64,000 nucleotides of DNA from Modestobacter versicolor (GCF_014195485.1 NZ_JACIBU010000002.1:248001-312000); one strand, 5' to 3'. Counted from the first letter of the stretch, positions 47,425 to 56,983 are shown. Notes: generated by a model not told the origin, from the sequence alone. Program-made: numbers and translations.

Positions 47425-48450
47425 TCAGAGCTGCGCGACGAGCTGGTCGGCCGCCCGGTACGGGTCGGTCTCCCCCGCGACCACCTGCTCGGCCAGCGCA
47501 CCGAGGGCGGCCGAGCCGTGCACGTCGCCCAGCCGCTCGCGCAGCCCCGCGACGGCGATCGCCTCGACCTCCCGGGCCGCGCGCTCGACCCGGCGCCGGT
47601 GGCCCTCGCCCGAGGAGGCCAGCCAGTCGGCGTGCTCGGCGATCCGCGCCACCACGTCCTCGACCCCGTTGTCGGCGTCCCGGGAGGCGACGGTCTTCAC
47701 GATCGGCGGGCGCCACGCGCCGGCCTCGGTGTGCCGGCCGCCGAGGGAGAGCATCGCCCGCAGGTCGCGCACGGTCTGGTCGGCGCCGTCCCGGTCGGCC
47801 TTGTTCACCACGAACACGTCGGCCACCTCGAGGATCCCGGCCTTGGCCGCCTGGATGCCGTCGCCCATCCCCGGCGCGAGCAGCACCAGCGTGGTGTCGG
47901 CCAGCGAGGCCACCTCGAGCTCGGACTGCCCGACCCCGACGGTCTCGACCAGCACGACGTCGCAGCCGGCCGCGTCCAGCACCCGCAGCGCCTGCGGGGT
48001 CGCCCAGGCCAGCCCGCCCAGGTGCCCGCGGGAGGCCATCGAGCGGATGTAGACCCCGCTGTCGCCGGCGTGGTCCTGCATCCGCACCCGGTCACCGAGC
48101 AGCGCCCCGCCGGAGAACGGCGACGACGGGTCGACCGCGAGCACGCCGACCCGCTGACCGGCCGCGCGGAAGGCCCGCACCAGCGCGGTCGTCGTCGTCG
48201 ACTTGCCCACCCCGGGCGGGCCGGTCAGGCCGAGCACCCGGGCGCGGCCGGTGTGCGGCGAGAGCGCCGCGGCGACCTCGCGCAGCAGCGGGCTGGCGTC
48301 CTCGACCAGCGAGATCAGCCGGGCCACCGACCGGGCGTCGCCCTCGCGGGCCCGCTCGACCAGGGTGCTGACGTCGGCCGACCGCCGCCCCCGCCGTCCG
48401 GTGGGGACGGCGGCAGCGGCGGTCTGGACGGCGGTGCCGTCCGCGGTCAC
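47425..48450 (-). CDS. meaB: Mutase-associated G-protein chaperone MeaB
   Basis: 341-residue GTPase that guards B12-dependent acyl-CoA mutases, gating cobalamin loading and removal. Walker A is [45 protein letters not shown] and the base-recognition motif [12 protein letters not shown] are typical. In this window its client is most simply the IcmA-type mutase at 42532. The GTG start overlaps the thiolase stop (GTGA), so it is translated with the thiolase. The first ~40 residues are a loose Arg/Ala-rich segment. Confidence 0.96.
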   Translation of the reverse strand: MTADGTAVQTAAAAVPTGRRGRRSADVSTLVERAREGDARSVARLISLVEDASPLLREVAAALSPHTGRARVLGLTGPPGVGKSTTTTALVRAFRAAGQRVGVLAVDPSSPFSGGALLGDRVRMQDHAGDSGVYIRSMASRGHLGGLAWATPQALRVLDAAGCDVVLVETVGVGQSELEVASLADTTLVLLAPGMGDGIQAAKAGILEVADVFVVNKADRDGADQTVRDLRAMLSLGGRHTEAGAWRPPIVKTVASRDADNGVEDVVARIAEHADWLASSGEGHRRRVERAAREVEAIAVAGLRERLGDVHGSAALGALAEQVVAGETDPYRAADQLVAQL

Positions 48451-49676
48451 GCGCCGACGGGCTGGTCCGCGAGCGCCCGGCCGGGCACGTGCAGGATCAG
48501 CGCGTCGCCCTGGCCGCCACCGCCGCAGAGCGCGGCCGCGCCGACCCCGCCACCGCGGCGGCCGAGCTCGAGGGCGAGGTCCAGCACGATCCGGGCGCCG
48601 CTCATCCCGACCGGGTGGCCCAGCGCGATGGCGCCGCCGTTGGGGTTGACCTTCTCCGGGTCGATGCCGAGCTCGCGGGTGGAGACGATGGCGACGGCGG
48701 CGAAGGCCTCGTTGAACTCGACCAGGTCGAGGTCCTTCGGGTCGATGCCCTCCCGCGCGCAGGCCTTCTGGACGGCGCGCGACGGCTGGGTCTGCAGGGT
48801 CGCGTCCGGGCCGGCGACGACACCGTGGGCGCCGATCTCGGCCAGCACGGTCAGCCCGAGCTCCCCGGCCTTGGCCGCGGACATGACGACCACCGCACAG
48901 GCGCCGTCGGAGATCTGCGAGGCCGAGGCCGCGGTGATGGTGCCGTCGGAGGCGAAGGCCGGCTTGAGCTTGGCCAGGCCCTCCGCGGTGGTGTCCGGCC
49001 GGATGCCCTCGTCCTCGCGGAACTCGATCGGGTCGCCCTTGCGCTGCGGGATGAGCACCGGGGTGATCTCGGCGTCGAAGATCCCGTCCTTGGCCGCCCG
49101 GGCCGCCTTCTGGTGGCTCTCCGCGGCGTAGGCGTCCTGCTCCTCGCGGGTCAGCCCGTAGCGGCTGTTGGACTCCTCGGTGAGCTTGCCCATGGCGACC
49201 TGGTCGAAGGTGTCGGTGAGGCCGTCGTGGGCCATCGAGTCGACCAGCGTGGCGTCGCCGAACTTGGTGCCGGTGCGCGAGCGTGGGAGCAGGTGCGGCG
49301 CCTGGGTCATCGACTCCATGCCACCGGCGACGACGACCTCGAACTCCCCGGCCCGGATCAGCTGGTCGGCCAGCGCGATCGCGTCGAGCCCGGAGAGGCA
49401 GACCTTGTTGAGGGTGAAGGAGGGCACCGACATCGGGATGCCGCCGGCCACGGCCGCGGGTCGGGCGGGGTTCTGGCCGGCGCCGGCCTGGATGACGTGG
49501 CCCATGATCACGTAGTCGACCTGGTCGCCGGTGATGCCGGCCCGCTCGAGGGCGGCCTTGATGGCGATGCCGCCGAGGTCGGCCGCGGAGAAGTCCTTCA
49601 GCGAGCCGAGCAGGCGGCCCATCGGGGTGCGGGCACCGCCGACGATGACGGAACGGTTCTGTGCGGGCTGGCTCAT
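48447..49676 (-). CDS. Acetyl-CoA C-acetyltransferase (thiolase)
   Basis: 409 residues, condensing two acetyl-CoA to acetoacetyl-CoA or cleaving 3-ketoacyl-CoA. Nucleophile C93 in [13 protein letters not shown], covalent-loop region [13 protein letters not shown], His in [12 protein letters not shown], and second Cys in [12 protein letters not shown] are all intact. The biosynthetic-type thiolase signature and its placement next to ccrA suggest a role in making C4 acyl-CoA for the crotonyl-CoA route. It overlaps meaB at its 3' end and is divergent from mce. Confidence 0.94.
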   Translation of the reverse strand: MSQPAQNRSVIVGGARTPMGRLLGSLKDFSAADLGGIAIKAALERAGITGDQVDYVIMGHVIQAGAGQNPARPAAVAGGIPMSVPSFTLNKVCLSGLDAIALADQLIRAGEFEVVVAGGMESMTQAPHLLPRSRTGTKFGDATLVDSMAHDGLTDTFDQVAMGKLTEESNSRYGLTREEQDAYAAESHQKAARAAKDGIFDAEITPVLIPQRKGDPIEFREDEGIRPDTTAEGLAKLKPAFASDGTITAASASQISDGACAVVVMSAAKAGELGLTVLAEIGAHGVVAGPDATLQTQPSRAVQKACAREGIDPKDLDLVEFNEAFAAVAIVSTRELGIDPEKVNPNGGAIALGHPVGMSGARIVLDLALELGRRGGGVGAAALCGGGGQGDALILHVPGRALADQPVGA

Positions 49677-49865
49677 CGGGGCTCCAGTGGCTCCGGTCGC
49701 CGCCGTTGGCGACCGCTTTGACAGGGCGCCGCGCAGGCCTGAGCGGCGCCGCGGGCTGCGGCCAGGATAGGGCGAACGGCCGGCGACGACCCCGGTCGGT
49801 GATCCAGGTCACCTGTGCGCCGGAGCGGGTGCCGCGGGCCGGCCGGCGGCGGCAGGATGCCCGCC

Positions 49866-50327
49866 ATGACGAACGCCGTGCCCGACGACGCGCACACCGG
49901 CCTGCCCGCCGACCTGCTCACCACGATCGACCACGTCGGGATCGCCGTGCCCGACCTGCGGGAGGCGATCGCCTTCTACGAGCTGGCCTTCGGCATCACC
50001 TCCGTGCACGAGGAGGTGAACGAGGAGCAGGGCGTCCACGAGGCGATGCTGGCCGTGGGTGACGGCGGCACCCGCATCCAGCTCCTCGCCCCGCTGACCC
50101 CCGAGTCGACGATCGCGAAGTTCATCGGCCGGTCCGGCCCGGGGCTGCAGCAGCTGGCGTTCCGGGTCACCGACGTCGAGGCGGTCAGCGCCACGCTGCG
50201 CGCACGCGGGCTGCGGCTGCTCTACGACGAGCCGCGCCGGGGCACCGCGGGCAGCCGGGTCAACTTCGTGCACCCCAAGGACGCCGGCGGCGTCCTGGTC
50301 GAGCTGGTGGAGCCGGCGGCGCGCTGA
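49866..50327 (+). CDS. mce: Methylmalonyl/ethylmalonyl-CoA epimerase
   Basis: 153-residue VOC protein. TIDHVGIAVPDLREAIAFYELAFG, EEQGVHEAMLAVGDGGTRIQLLAPL and RVNFVHPKDAGGVLVELVEP are the family's metal-binding and substrate blocks (His, Gln, His, Glu ligands). It interconverts the 2R and 2S epimers of methylmalonyl-CoA and, in the ethylmalonyl-CoA pathway, ethylmalonyl-CoA. ATG 49866 is preferred to an upstream ATG because CAGGAT lies seven bases before it. It sits between the meaB-thiolase unit and ccrA. Confidence 0.94.
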   Translation: MTNAVPDDAHTGLPADLLTTIDHVGIAVPDLREAIAFYELAFGITSVHEEVNEEQGVHEAMLAVGDGGTRIQLLAPLTPESTIAKFIGRSGPGLQQLAFRVTDVEAVSATLRARGLRLLYDEPRRGTAGSRVNFVHPKDAGGVLVELVEPAAR

Positions 50328-50361
50328 TCGTCAGCTGGGTCACACGGGCTGGCCAGCGTTG

Positions 50362-50377
50362 GCTACCCGTCAGTAAC
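50362..50377 (+). promoter_or_regulatory. Shared acyl-CoA-gene motif, ccrA copy
   Basis: GCTACCCGTCAGTAAC, 56 bases before the ccrA ATG. The right arm merges with TAACAT, a possible -10. It matches the etfB and 3-hydroxyacyl-CoA dehydrogenase copies in order and orientation. Confidence 0.65.
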
Positions 50378-50433
50378 ATCCCGCAGCACCGCACCTGCAC
50401 CCTCCGAGCCAACGACGACCCGGGAGAGCACGC

Positions 50434-51765
50434 ATGGACGAGATCAGGGACGCCATCCTCGCCGACGACCTCGAGGCGATCGGGGGCCTGCCGACGCCCG
50501 CCTCCTACCGCGCCGTGCTGGTGCGCAAGGACGAGCAGGAGATGTTCGAGGGCCTCCCCACCAGGGAGAAGGACCCGCGCAAGTCGCTGCACGTCGAGGA
50601 GGTGCCCACCCCCGAGCTCGGCCCCGGCGAGGCGCTGGTCGCGGTGATGGCGTCCTCGGTCAACTACAACACCGTCTGGACGTCGATCTTCGAGCCGGTG
50701 TCGACGTTCGGCTTCCTGGCCCGCTACGGCCGGCTGCACGGCCTGGCCAAGCGGCACGACCTGCCCTACCACGTCATCGGGTCGGACCTGTCCGGCGTCG
50801 TCGTCGCGGTCGGCAGCGGGGTGAACCGGTGGAAGCCCGGCGACGAGGTGGTCGCGCACTGCCTGTCGGTGGAGCTCGAGGACCCGGCCGGGCACGACGA
50901 CACGATGATGGACCCGCAGCAGCGGATCTGGGGCTTCGAGACCAACTTCGGCGGGCTGGCCGAGATGTCCCTGGTCAAGAGCAACCAGCTGATGCCCAAG
51001 CCCGCGCACCTCACCTGGGAGGAGGCGGCCGCCCCCGGGCTGGTCAACTCCACGGCCTACCGCCAGCTGGTGAGCCGCAACGGCGCCGACATGAAGCAGG
51101 GCGACGTCGTCCTGGTCTGGGGCGCCTCCGGCGGTCTGGGCTCCTACGCCACCCAGCTGGCCCTCAACGGCGGCGCCATCCCGGTGTGCGTGGTCAGCAG
51201 CCCGGAGAAGGCCGAGATCGTCCGCTCCATGGGTGCTGAGCTGGTCATCGACCGCTCGGCCGAGGGGTACCGGTTCTGGAAGGACGAGGAGACCCAGGAC
51301 CCCAAGGAGTGGCAGCGGCTGGGCGCGCGGATCCGCGAGCTCACCGGCGGCGAGGACCCCGACATCGTCTTCGAGCACCCCGGCCGGGAGACCTTCGGCG
51401 CCAGCGTCTACGTCGCGAAGAAGGGCGGCACGATCGTCACCTGCGCCTCGACCAGCGGCTTCCTGCACCAGTACGACAACCGCTACCTCTGGATGAACCT
51501 CAAGCGGATCGTCGGCTCGCACTTCGCCAACTACAAGGAGGCGTGGGAGGCCAACCGGCTCATCGACCGCGGGCTGGTCCACCCCACGCTGTCCAAGACC
51601 TACGCCATGGACGACGTCGGGCAGGCCGCCTACGACGTCCACCGGAACCTGCACCAGGGCAAGGTCGGCGTGCTCACCCTCTCCCCCGCGGAGGGGCTGG
51701 GGGTCCGGGACACCGCCAAGCGCGAGCAGCACCTGACCGCGATCAACCGCTTCCGCGACGTCTGA
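50434..51765 (+). CDS. ccrA: Crotonyl-CoA carboxylase/reductase
   Basis: Reductively carboxylates crotonyl-CoA to ethylmalonyl-CoA with NADPH and CO2. 443 residues of the MDR superfamily. The four CO2-pocket residues known in the family are all present: N79 (SSVNYNTVW), F168 and E169 (IWGFETNFGG) and H363 (GSHFANYKEA). The nucleotide loop is VLVWGASGGLGSYATQLA. So it should carboxylate and not act as a plain enoyl reductase. The later pathway enzymes (ethylmalonyl-CoA mutase, mesaconyl-CoA hydratase) are not in the window, so it may feed either the ethylmalonyl-CoA pathway or extender-unit supply. Confidence 0.97.
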   Translation: MDEIRDAILADDLEAIGGLPTPASYRAVLVRKDEQEMFEGLPTREKDPRKSLHVEEVPTPELGPGEALVAVMASSVNYNTVWTSIFEPVSTFGFLARYGRLHGLAKRHDLPYHVIGSDLSGVVVAVGSGVNRWKPGDEVVAHCLSVELEDPAGHDDTMMDPQQRIWGFETNFGGLAEMSLVKSNQLMPKPAHLTWEEAAAPGLVNSTAYRQLVSRNGADMKQGDVVLVWGASGGLGSYATQLALNGGAIPVCVVSSPEKAEIVRSMGAELVIDRSAEGYRFWKDEETQDPKEWQRLGARIRELTGGEDPDIVFEHPGRETFGASVYVAKKGGTIVTCASTSGFLHQYDNRYLWMNLKRIVGSHFANYKEAWEANRLIDRGLVHPTLSKTYAMDDVGQAAYDVHRNLHQGKVGVLTLSPAEGLGVRDTAKREQHLTAINRFRDV

Positions 51766-51844
51766 GCGGACGGCGCTGGGAGTTCGCTGGGAGAGGTCCC
51801 GGACACGCTGACTCCTCCCGGGGTTCTCTGCGAGGATGGGGCTC

Positions 51845-53275
51845 ATGACCGACCCCCGCGACGACGTGCTCGCCTACCGCGACGGCGGCCCGACCTTCGA
51901 CGTGGTGCGCAAGGGGTACGACCGGGAACAGGTGGCCGAGACCCTGGCCGGCCTGGACGCCGACCTGCGGGTGGCGCTGGCCGACCGGGACGCCGCGGTG
52001 TCCCGGTCGGCCGACCTCGCCCGCCAGCTGCAGGCCCTGCACGGGGAGGTGGAGGCGCTGCGCCGGCGTGCGGCCAGCGCCAGCGCGCCCACGTTCGAGA
52101 ACATGGGCGAGCGCATCTCCAACATGCTCCAGCTGGCCGAGGACGAGGCCGCCGAGATCCGCCGCTCGGCGCACGAGGAGGCCGCCGCGCTGCAGGCCTC
52201 GGTGGCCGCCGAGGCCGAGGCGATCCGCGAGCGGGTCGCCGGCGAGGAGCGGGCGCTCGGTGAGCGGTCCGCCGCCAGCCAGGCCGAGGCCGAGCGGCTG
52301 GTCGTGGAGGCCCGGCAGCACGCCGAGCAGATCATGGCCGTGGCCCAGGCCCGCGCCGATGAGCTGGTCACCAAGGCCCAGGAGCGGGTGGCCCGGCTGG
52401 ACGCCGACTCGCAGGCCCGCCGGGCCAAGGTCGAGGAGGACTTCGAGATCGCCCAGCGGGCCCGCCGCACCGAGGCCGCCCGGCTGGAGGAGGAGCGCGA
52501 GCGCGCCTCCGTCGCCGCGGCCCAGCACCGGGTCGCCACCGCCGACGAGCAGGCGCACCGCACGGTGGCCGAGGCGGAGGCCTCCGCGGCCGCGATCCGC
52601 GCCGTCCGCGACGACCTGACCCGCCGGCTCACCGAGGTCCGCAGCCTTCTCGGCCAGCTGCCCGACCTCACCGACCGCGAGCCGCAGCGCGGCGGTACCG
52701 CCCGGCAGGAGCAGGTCACCGCGCAGCCCGAGCCGGCTGCCGAGCCCGCCCCGGCGCCGTCCGGTGCCCCGCAGACCGAGCCGGCGCTGGTCGCGCCGGT
52801 GCAGCAGGGCCAGCCGGCACAGGCCCAGCCGGCCGCGCAGCCCGCGGAGCCGAGGACCGAGGTGGCCACCGTCAGCACCGGGGCGACCGCCGCCGCGGCT
52901 GCCCAGCAGCAGACCGCCCAGCCGCAGACCGCCCAGCCGCCGGCAGCTCAGACCCAGGAGGTCCGGGTGCCGGCCGACCCGCGGACCGGCGAGCAGGGCG
53001 CGGTGCAGCCGCCGCGGCAGGCCGCCCGCACGGCCACCCCGGCGCACCCCACCCAGACGCAGCCCGCCCAGGCGCCGGCCACGCAGCAGACGCCCGCCCA
53101 GCAGGCGCCCACCCAGCAGACGGCACCAGCGCAGCAGGCGCCCGCCCAGCGCCCGCAGCCGGGCCCCCGGCAGACCCCGCCGGTCCCGGCCCGGTCGACC
53201 CGCGGGCAGGCCCCCGCCACCCCGCCGGTGCCCGCCGGCCAGGGCGGCGGGCCGGCCACCCCCGGCCGGGGCTGA
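51845..53275 (+). CDS. DivIVA-domain coiled-coil protein with a Gln/Pro-rich tail
   Basis: 476 residues. The N-terminus (GPTFDVVRKGYDREQVAETLAGLDADLRVAL) is a DivIVA-like membrane-curvature-sensing segment. A long Ala/Glu/Arg coiled coil runs to about residue 280 (NMLQLAEDEAAEIRRSAHEEA...), then a low-complexity tail of ~190 residues rich in Ala, Gln, Pro and Thr with short QQTAQPQTAQ-type repeats. This is the layout of actinobacterial polar scaffold proteins such as Scy-like or Wag31-related factors; a scaffolding role in polar growth or division is likely. ATG 51845 is chosen over ATG 51836 because GAGGAT ends seven bases before it. Confidence 0.85.
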   Translation: MTDPRDDVLAYRDGGPTFDVVRKGYDREQVAETLAGLDADLRVALADRDAAVSRSADLARQLQALHGEVEALRRRAASASAPTFENMGERISNMLQLAEDEAAEIRRSAHEEAAALQASVAAEAEAIRERVAGEERALGERSAASQAEAERLVVEARQHAEQIMAVAQARADELVTKAQERVARLDADSQARRAKVEEDFEIAQRARRTEAARLEEERERASVAAAQHRVATADEQAHRTVAEAEASAAAIRAVRDDLTRRLTEVRSLLGQLPDLTDREPQRGGTARQEQVTAQPEPAAEPAPAPSGAPQTEPALVAPVQQGQPAQAQPAAQPAEPRTEVATVSTGATAAAAAQQQTAQPQTAQPPAAQTQEVRVPADPRTGEQGAVQPPRQAARTATPAHPTQTQPAQAPATQQTPAQQAPTQQTAPAQQAPAQRPQPGPRQTPPVPARSTRGQAPATPPVPAGQGGGPATPGRG

Positions 53276-53304
53276 CCGCACCCCGCAGCGCAGCACCGCC
53301 CGTC

Positions 53305-53342
53305 CCGACGGCCCCCCGGCACCGCGCCGGCGGGGCCGTCGG
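53305..53342 (+). terminator. Hairpin after the DivIVA-like gene
   Basis: CCGACGGCCCC and GGGGCCGTCGG form a perfect 11-bp stem with a second small hairpin (CCGGC/GCCGG) in the loop. The remaining ~180 bases to the next gene show only a good ribosome-binding site at the end. Confidence 0.75.
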
Positions 53343-53523
53343 CCTGTCCGGTGGCCGCTGACCGGCGGCCGTGCCAGGGTCGGAGGCACGCCGTCCACGC
53401 CGCCCCCGGGCGACCAGCACCCGTGCCCGGCGCGGACCGGCCGGTGGGTGCTAGGGCCCTCGCAGGACGGCGGCGACGCAGCCGCGACCAGGGAGCACGC
53501 CGAGCGCCGGGAGGAGCAACCCC

Positions 53524-55359
53524 GTGTCCGAGCCGACTCCCCGGGCACCGGCCGAGGGCCCCGCTCCTGCCGCCGGGCCGGCCACCGTCCCGGGCCGGCA
53601 CCGGGCGGGCGCGCAGGCCCCGGCCCGCCGCCTCCGGGCCGGTCTGCTCTGGCCGCTCGCGGCGCTCGTCGTCGTCGGGCTCGTCGCCGCCCGCACGCTC
53701 CGCGGCACGCCGTTGCCCCAGGACGGCGCCCTCGCCGGCCCGGCCTTCGCCGTCCTGCGCGGGGAGAGCGAGCTGGCCCTGCTCTCCCCCGAGGGCCTGG
53801 GCGCCGCGCACACGGCGGTGTACGCCACGGCGACCCGGGCGTTCCAGCGCCACGGGATGCTCGCCGGGGCCGAGCGCGAGCTGCTGCTGGTGCTGCTGCT
53901 GGTCAGCGCCGTCCTGCTGTGGCGCACCGCCCGCCGCCTGGACGTCCCGGACCCCGCGTGCGCCGTCGCGGTGCTGGTGCTCGGCGGGGTCGGCCTGCTG
54001 AGCCCGCTGCACGCCGCCGCCACCCCCGCGGCGTTCGCGGTGTGCTGGCTGCTGCTGGCCGGGTGGCTGGCCACCTGGGTGGTGGGCAGCGCGCGGCCCT
54101 CGGCGGCGGTGGTCGTGCTGGTCGTGCTGGCCGCCGCGCTGGCCGTGCTGCTCGCCCCGGACACGGTGCTGCTGCTGGTGGCGGGGGCCGCCGCCGCGGT
54201 CGCCCTGCGCCGCGCCCCGGTGCGGCACCGGGTCGCCGGCGCGCTGGCCGGTGCCCTGCTGCTCGGGGCGACCCGGCTGCTCGTGCAGCGCTGGGACCCG
54301 CAGCCCGACGCCCCGGGCCGCTGGGGCGGCACCGCCGCGGAGCTGGTGGCGCTGACCGCCGCGCTCGTGGTCGTCGGCGCGCTCGCCGCCTGGCGCCTCC
54401 CCCGCTTCCGGGTGGTCGGGGTGGCGCTCGTCGCGGCGGCGGTGCTGGCGGTCGCCCCGCCCTCGGGACGGCTGCCGGCGCTGCTCCTCTGCCTGCCGGT
54501 GGGTGCGCTGCTGGTCGGCGCGCTGACCGCCGCGGCGACCGAGGGCGCCACCCGGCCGGTCCTGCTCCGGCGCCCGCGGGCGCTGCTCGCCGCGGGGCTG
54601 GCCGCCGCCCTGGTGCTGGTCGGGCTGGGCTCGGCGGCGGCTGCCGGGCTGGCCGGTGACCAGCGGAGCGACTTCGGTGCCGCGGCCGCCGGCGAGCTGG
54701 TCGGCTGGGCCGAGGAGCAGCTGCCCGACGACGCCGTCCTGCTGGCCTCCCCGGTGCTCGCCGCCGAGCTGGCGCACGCGGGCGCCGACCCCGCCCGGCT
54801 GCGCAGCGCCGCCGACGCGCCGGTCCCTGCCGCCACCGGCACCCCCGCTCCGGTGCTGCGGGTCACCAGCGGAGCCCCGCCGGCGGGCTCGGTGGTGGTG
54901 GCCCGGTTCGGTGGGCTGTCCGTGGTCGACCCGGGCCCGGTGCAGCCGACCGCGGACCAGGTGGCCGCGCGGCGCGAGCTGGCCGCGGCGCTGCTGGCCA
55001 ACCCGATGACCGGGCTGCCCGCCGCCGATGCCGAGGTGCTGGCCGCCGGGCAGGTCGACCCGCGGCTGCTGTCCCTGCTGGCCGGGCTCGCGGCCCGGTT
55101 CGGGGTCGGGCTGCAGGCCCTCCCCGCCGTCGCCGGGGAGCCGGCCGGGGCGCTGGTGCGGCAGGCCGTCGTCGGCTCGATCGGGGGGCGGTCGCTCGCC
55201 GAGGACCCGGCCGGGGCGGACCGGCTGCGCAGCTACCTGGCCGCCCAGCAGGAGCCCTACCTGCCGGACCGGGTGACCGACGTCGACGGCGGCCTGCTGC
55301 TGGGCTACGGCCTCGTCCCGGACCCCGACGCGCTGATCGCGACCCCCGGGGGAGGATGA
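53524..55359 (+). CDS. Polytopic membrane protein with a large extracytoplasmic C-terminus
   Basis: 611 residues. A Pro/Ala-rich cytoplasmic N-terminus of ~40 leads to about ten hydrophobic helices ending near residue 375 (LLAAGLAAALVLVGLGSAAAAG), then a soluble domain of ~230 residues (GELVGWAEEQLPDDAVLLASPVLAAELAHAGADPARL, LLANPMTGLPAADAEVLAAGQVDPRLLSLLAGLAARFGV). I recognise no catalytic motif; the shape resembles some GT-C-like or wall-polymer export proteins but no Asp-rich loop is evident. GTG 53524 has GGAGGAG upstream. It is followed by DUF4397 and sortase genes, perhaps a cell-surface unit. Confidence 0.8.
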   Translation: MSEPTPRAPAEGPAPAAGPATVPGRHRAGAQAPARRLRAGLLWPLAALVVVGLVAARTLRGTPLPQDGALAGPAFAVLRGESELALLSPEGLGAAHTAVYATATRAFQRHGMLAGAERELLLVLLLVSAVLLWRTARRLDVPDPACAVAVLVLGGVGLLSPLHAAATPAAFAVCWLLLAGWLATWVVGSARPSAAVVVLVVLAAALAVLLAPDTVLLLVAGAAAAVALRRAPVRHRVAGALAGALLLGATRLLVQRWDPQPDAPGRWGGTAAELVALTAALVVVGALAAWRLPRFRVVGVALVAAAVLAVAPPSGRLPALLLCLPVGALLVGALTAAATEGATRPVLLRRPRALLAAGLAAALVLVGLGSAAAAGLAGDQRSDFGAAAAGELVGWAEEQLPDDAVLLASPVLAAELAHAGADPARLRSAADAPVPAATGTPAPVLRVTSGAPPAGSVVVARFGGLSVVDPGPVQPTADQVAARRELAAALLANPMTGLPAADAEVLAAGQVDPRLLSLLAGLAARFGVGLQALPAVAGEPAGALVRQAVVGSIGGRSLAEDPAGADRLRSYLAAQQEPYLPDRVTDVDGGLLLGYGLVPDPDALIATPGGG

Positions 55360-55433
55360 CCCGGCTCCAGGGTGCGGCCGGCCGCGCAGGCGGGTACACC
55401 CGAGCTGTCGCACACCCGATCCAGGAGGCCCTG

Positions 55434-56303
55434 ATGCACCGGTCGACCCGAGGGGCACTGCTCGCCCTGCTCGTGGCAGGTCTGTGCGCGCTGGGCCTGC
55501 CGGCCGCGGCCGCGGCGCCCGACCCGGCGAGCGGGACGGGGCTGCTGCGGATGATGCACCTGTCCCCGGACACCCCGTCGGTCGACGCCTACATCGACTC
55601 GGTCTCCTCCCCCGGCGTCGGGGTGGTGCTGCCCGCGGTCAGCTACGGCGACGTGTCGCCGTACCAGACCGTGCCGGCCGGCACGTACACCGTGAGCGCC
55701 CGCGGCGCGGGCGCCGACCCGGCGAGCCCGCCGGTGCTCGCCACCACGGTCACGGTCGCCGCCGGCACGGCCACCACCATCGCCGGCGTCGGCTACTTCG
55801 CCGACCTGGGCTTCGCCGTGCTCTCCGACGACCTCACGCTGCCGCCGGCCGGCCAGGCACGCGCCCGGGTCATCAACGCCGCGGCCACCGGCTCGCCGCT
55901 CGACCTGGCCCTCGCCGGGGGCAGCCAGTTGGCCAGCAAGCTCGCCTTCGCCGCCAACACCGAGTACGTCGACGTCCCCGGCGGTGCGGGCACGCTGACC
56001 GTCACCCCCAGCTCGGCCGGCCCGGCCGACCTGCCAGTCCAGCTGGAGGCGGGCTCGGTCTACACCGTCCTGGTGCTCGACCGGAGCGGCGGCGGGCTGA
56101 CCGTCACGACCGCGCTGGACGCCGCGAGCCCCGGCGTCGTGCCGGTGGGCGGGGTCGAGGCCGGCGCCGGCGGCGCGGTGGCCTCCGCCGGGCTGCCCGC
56201 CGGTCCGCTCGCGCTGGCCGGGCTCGCCCTGGCCGGGCTGCTGCTGACCGTCCGCGCCCGGCTGCCCCGCGGGAGGCGGCCGGCGCGGCACGCAGCCCGC
56301 TGA
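55434..56303 (+). CDS. Secreted DUF4397 protein with a C-terminal membrane anchor
   Basis: 289 residues. A signal peptide (GALLALLVAGLCALGLPAAAAA) is followed by two DUF4397-type beta modules (LRMMHLSPDTPSVDAYIDS, ARARVINAAATGSPLDLALAGG) and a hydrophobic C-terminal helix followed by basic residues (RARLPRGRRPARHAAR). DUF4397 proteins are surface proteins of unknown ligand, often beside class E/F sortases. No canonical LPxTG or LAxTG is visible; AGLPAGPLA lies at the expected place. AGGAGG precedes the ATG. The stop overlaps the next frame. Confidence 0.87.
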   Translation: MHRSTRGALLALLVAGLCALGLPAAAAAPDPASGTGLLRMMHLSPDTPSVDAYIDSVSSPGVGVVLPAVSYGDVSPYQTVPAGTYTVSARGAGADPASPPVLATTVTVAAGTATTIAGVGYFADLGFAVLSDDLTLPPAGQARARVINAAATGSPLDLALAGGSQLASKLAFAANTEYVDVPGGAGTLTVTPSSAGPADLPVQLEAGSVYTVLVLDRSGGGLTVTTALDAASPGVVPVGGVEAGAGGAVASAGLPAGPLALAGLALAGLLLTVRARLPRGRRPARHAAR

Positions 56304-56965
56304 GCCCGCTCCTGCCGGCCCGGCGGGCCACCCCCGCCGGGCGGCACCACCGCCCCCGTCGCCGGGCGCTCACCGCGCTGCGGTGGGCGCTGGCCGCGGT
56401 CGCGGTGACGGCGGGCCTGGTCGCGCTGCTGACCCCGGCCCCGGCGCCCGACGTCCCGGTGCGGGAGGTCGTCACGTCGCCGCCGGCGCCGGTGGTCGCC
56501 GGGGTGCTCCCGGCCACCCGCGCGGTCACCGTGCCCGCCCGGGTCGCCATCCCCGCGATCGGCGTCGACACCCCGCTCACCGAGATCGGCGTCGACGGCG
56601 CCGGCGCGCTGGTGCCGCCGGCGGACTACCGCGTCGCGGGCTGGTTCGCCGCCGGTCCGGCGCCCGGCGAGACCGGCCCCGCGGTGCTGGCCGGGCACGT
56701 CGACGACCGCACCGGACCGGCCGTGTTCTTCCGGCTCGAGGAGCTGACCGCCGGCGACGAGGTGCGGGTCACCGGCGCGGACGGGCAGCTGGTCACCTTC
56801 ACCGTCACCCGGGTGGCCAGCTACCCCAAGGACGCCTTCGCGACGGCCGAGGTCTACGGCCCGACGACCGGCGCGGAGCTGCGGCTGATCACCTGCGGCG
56901 GCACGTTCGACCGCTCCCGCCGCAGCTACACCGACAACGTCGTGGTCTTCGCGACCGCGAGGTGA
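56300..56965 (+). CDS. Class F sortase, possible CTG start
   Basis: Transpeptidase-like surface enzyme. The catalytic residues are in place: His in LAGHVDDRTGPAVFF, Cys in LRLITCGGTFD and Arg in RSRRSYTDN. A single N-terminal hydrophobic helix (LRWALAAVAVTAGLVALL) anchors it. The frame has no ATG, GTG or TTG at its upstream end; a CTG at 56300 overlaps the DUF4397 stop (CTGA) and would give ~221 residues with the whole anchor, while GTG 56405 would cut the helix. So either CTG is used or translation is coupled. Its likely substrate is the preceding protein, whose sorting motif is atypical. Confidence 0.82.
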   Translation: MSPLLPARRATPAGRHHRPRRRALTALRWALAAVAVTAGLVALLTPAPAPDVPVREVVTSPPAPVVAGVLPATRAVTVPARVAIPAIGVDTPLTEIGVDGAGALVPPADYRVAGWFAAGPAPGETGPAVLAGHVDDRTGPAVFFRLEELTAGDEVRVTGADGQLVTFTVTRVASYPKDAFATAEVYGPTTGAELRLITCGGTFDRSRRSYTDNVVVFATAR

Positions 56966-56983
56966 GGGAGCGGGGCCCTCCGG

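Noticed and set aside
52880-53170. Repetitive DNA in the DivIVA-like gene, possible minisatellite or CRISPR-like array
   Set aside because: Short imperfect repeats follow the codons of a Gln/Pro/Ala-rich tail; there are no unique spacers of fixed length.
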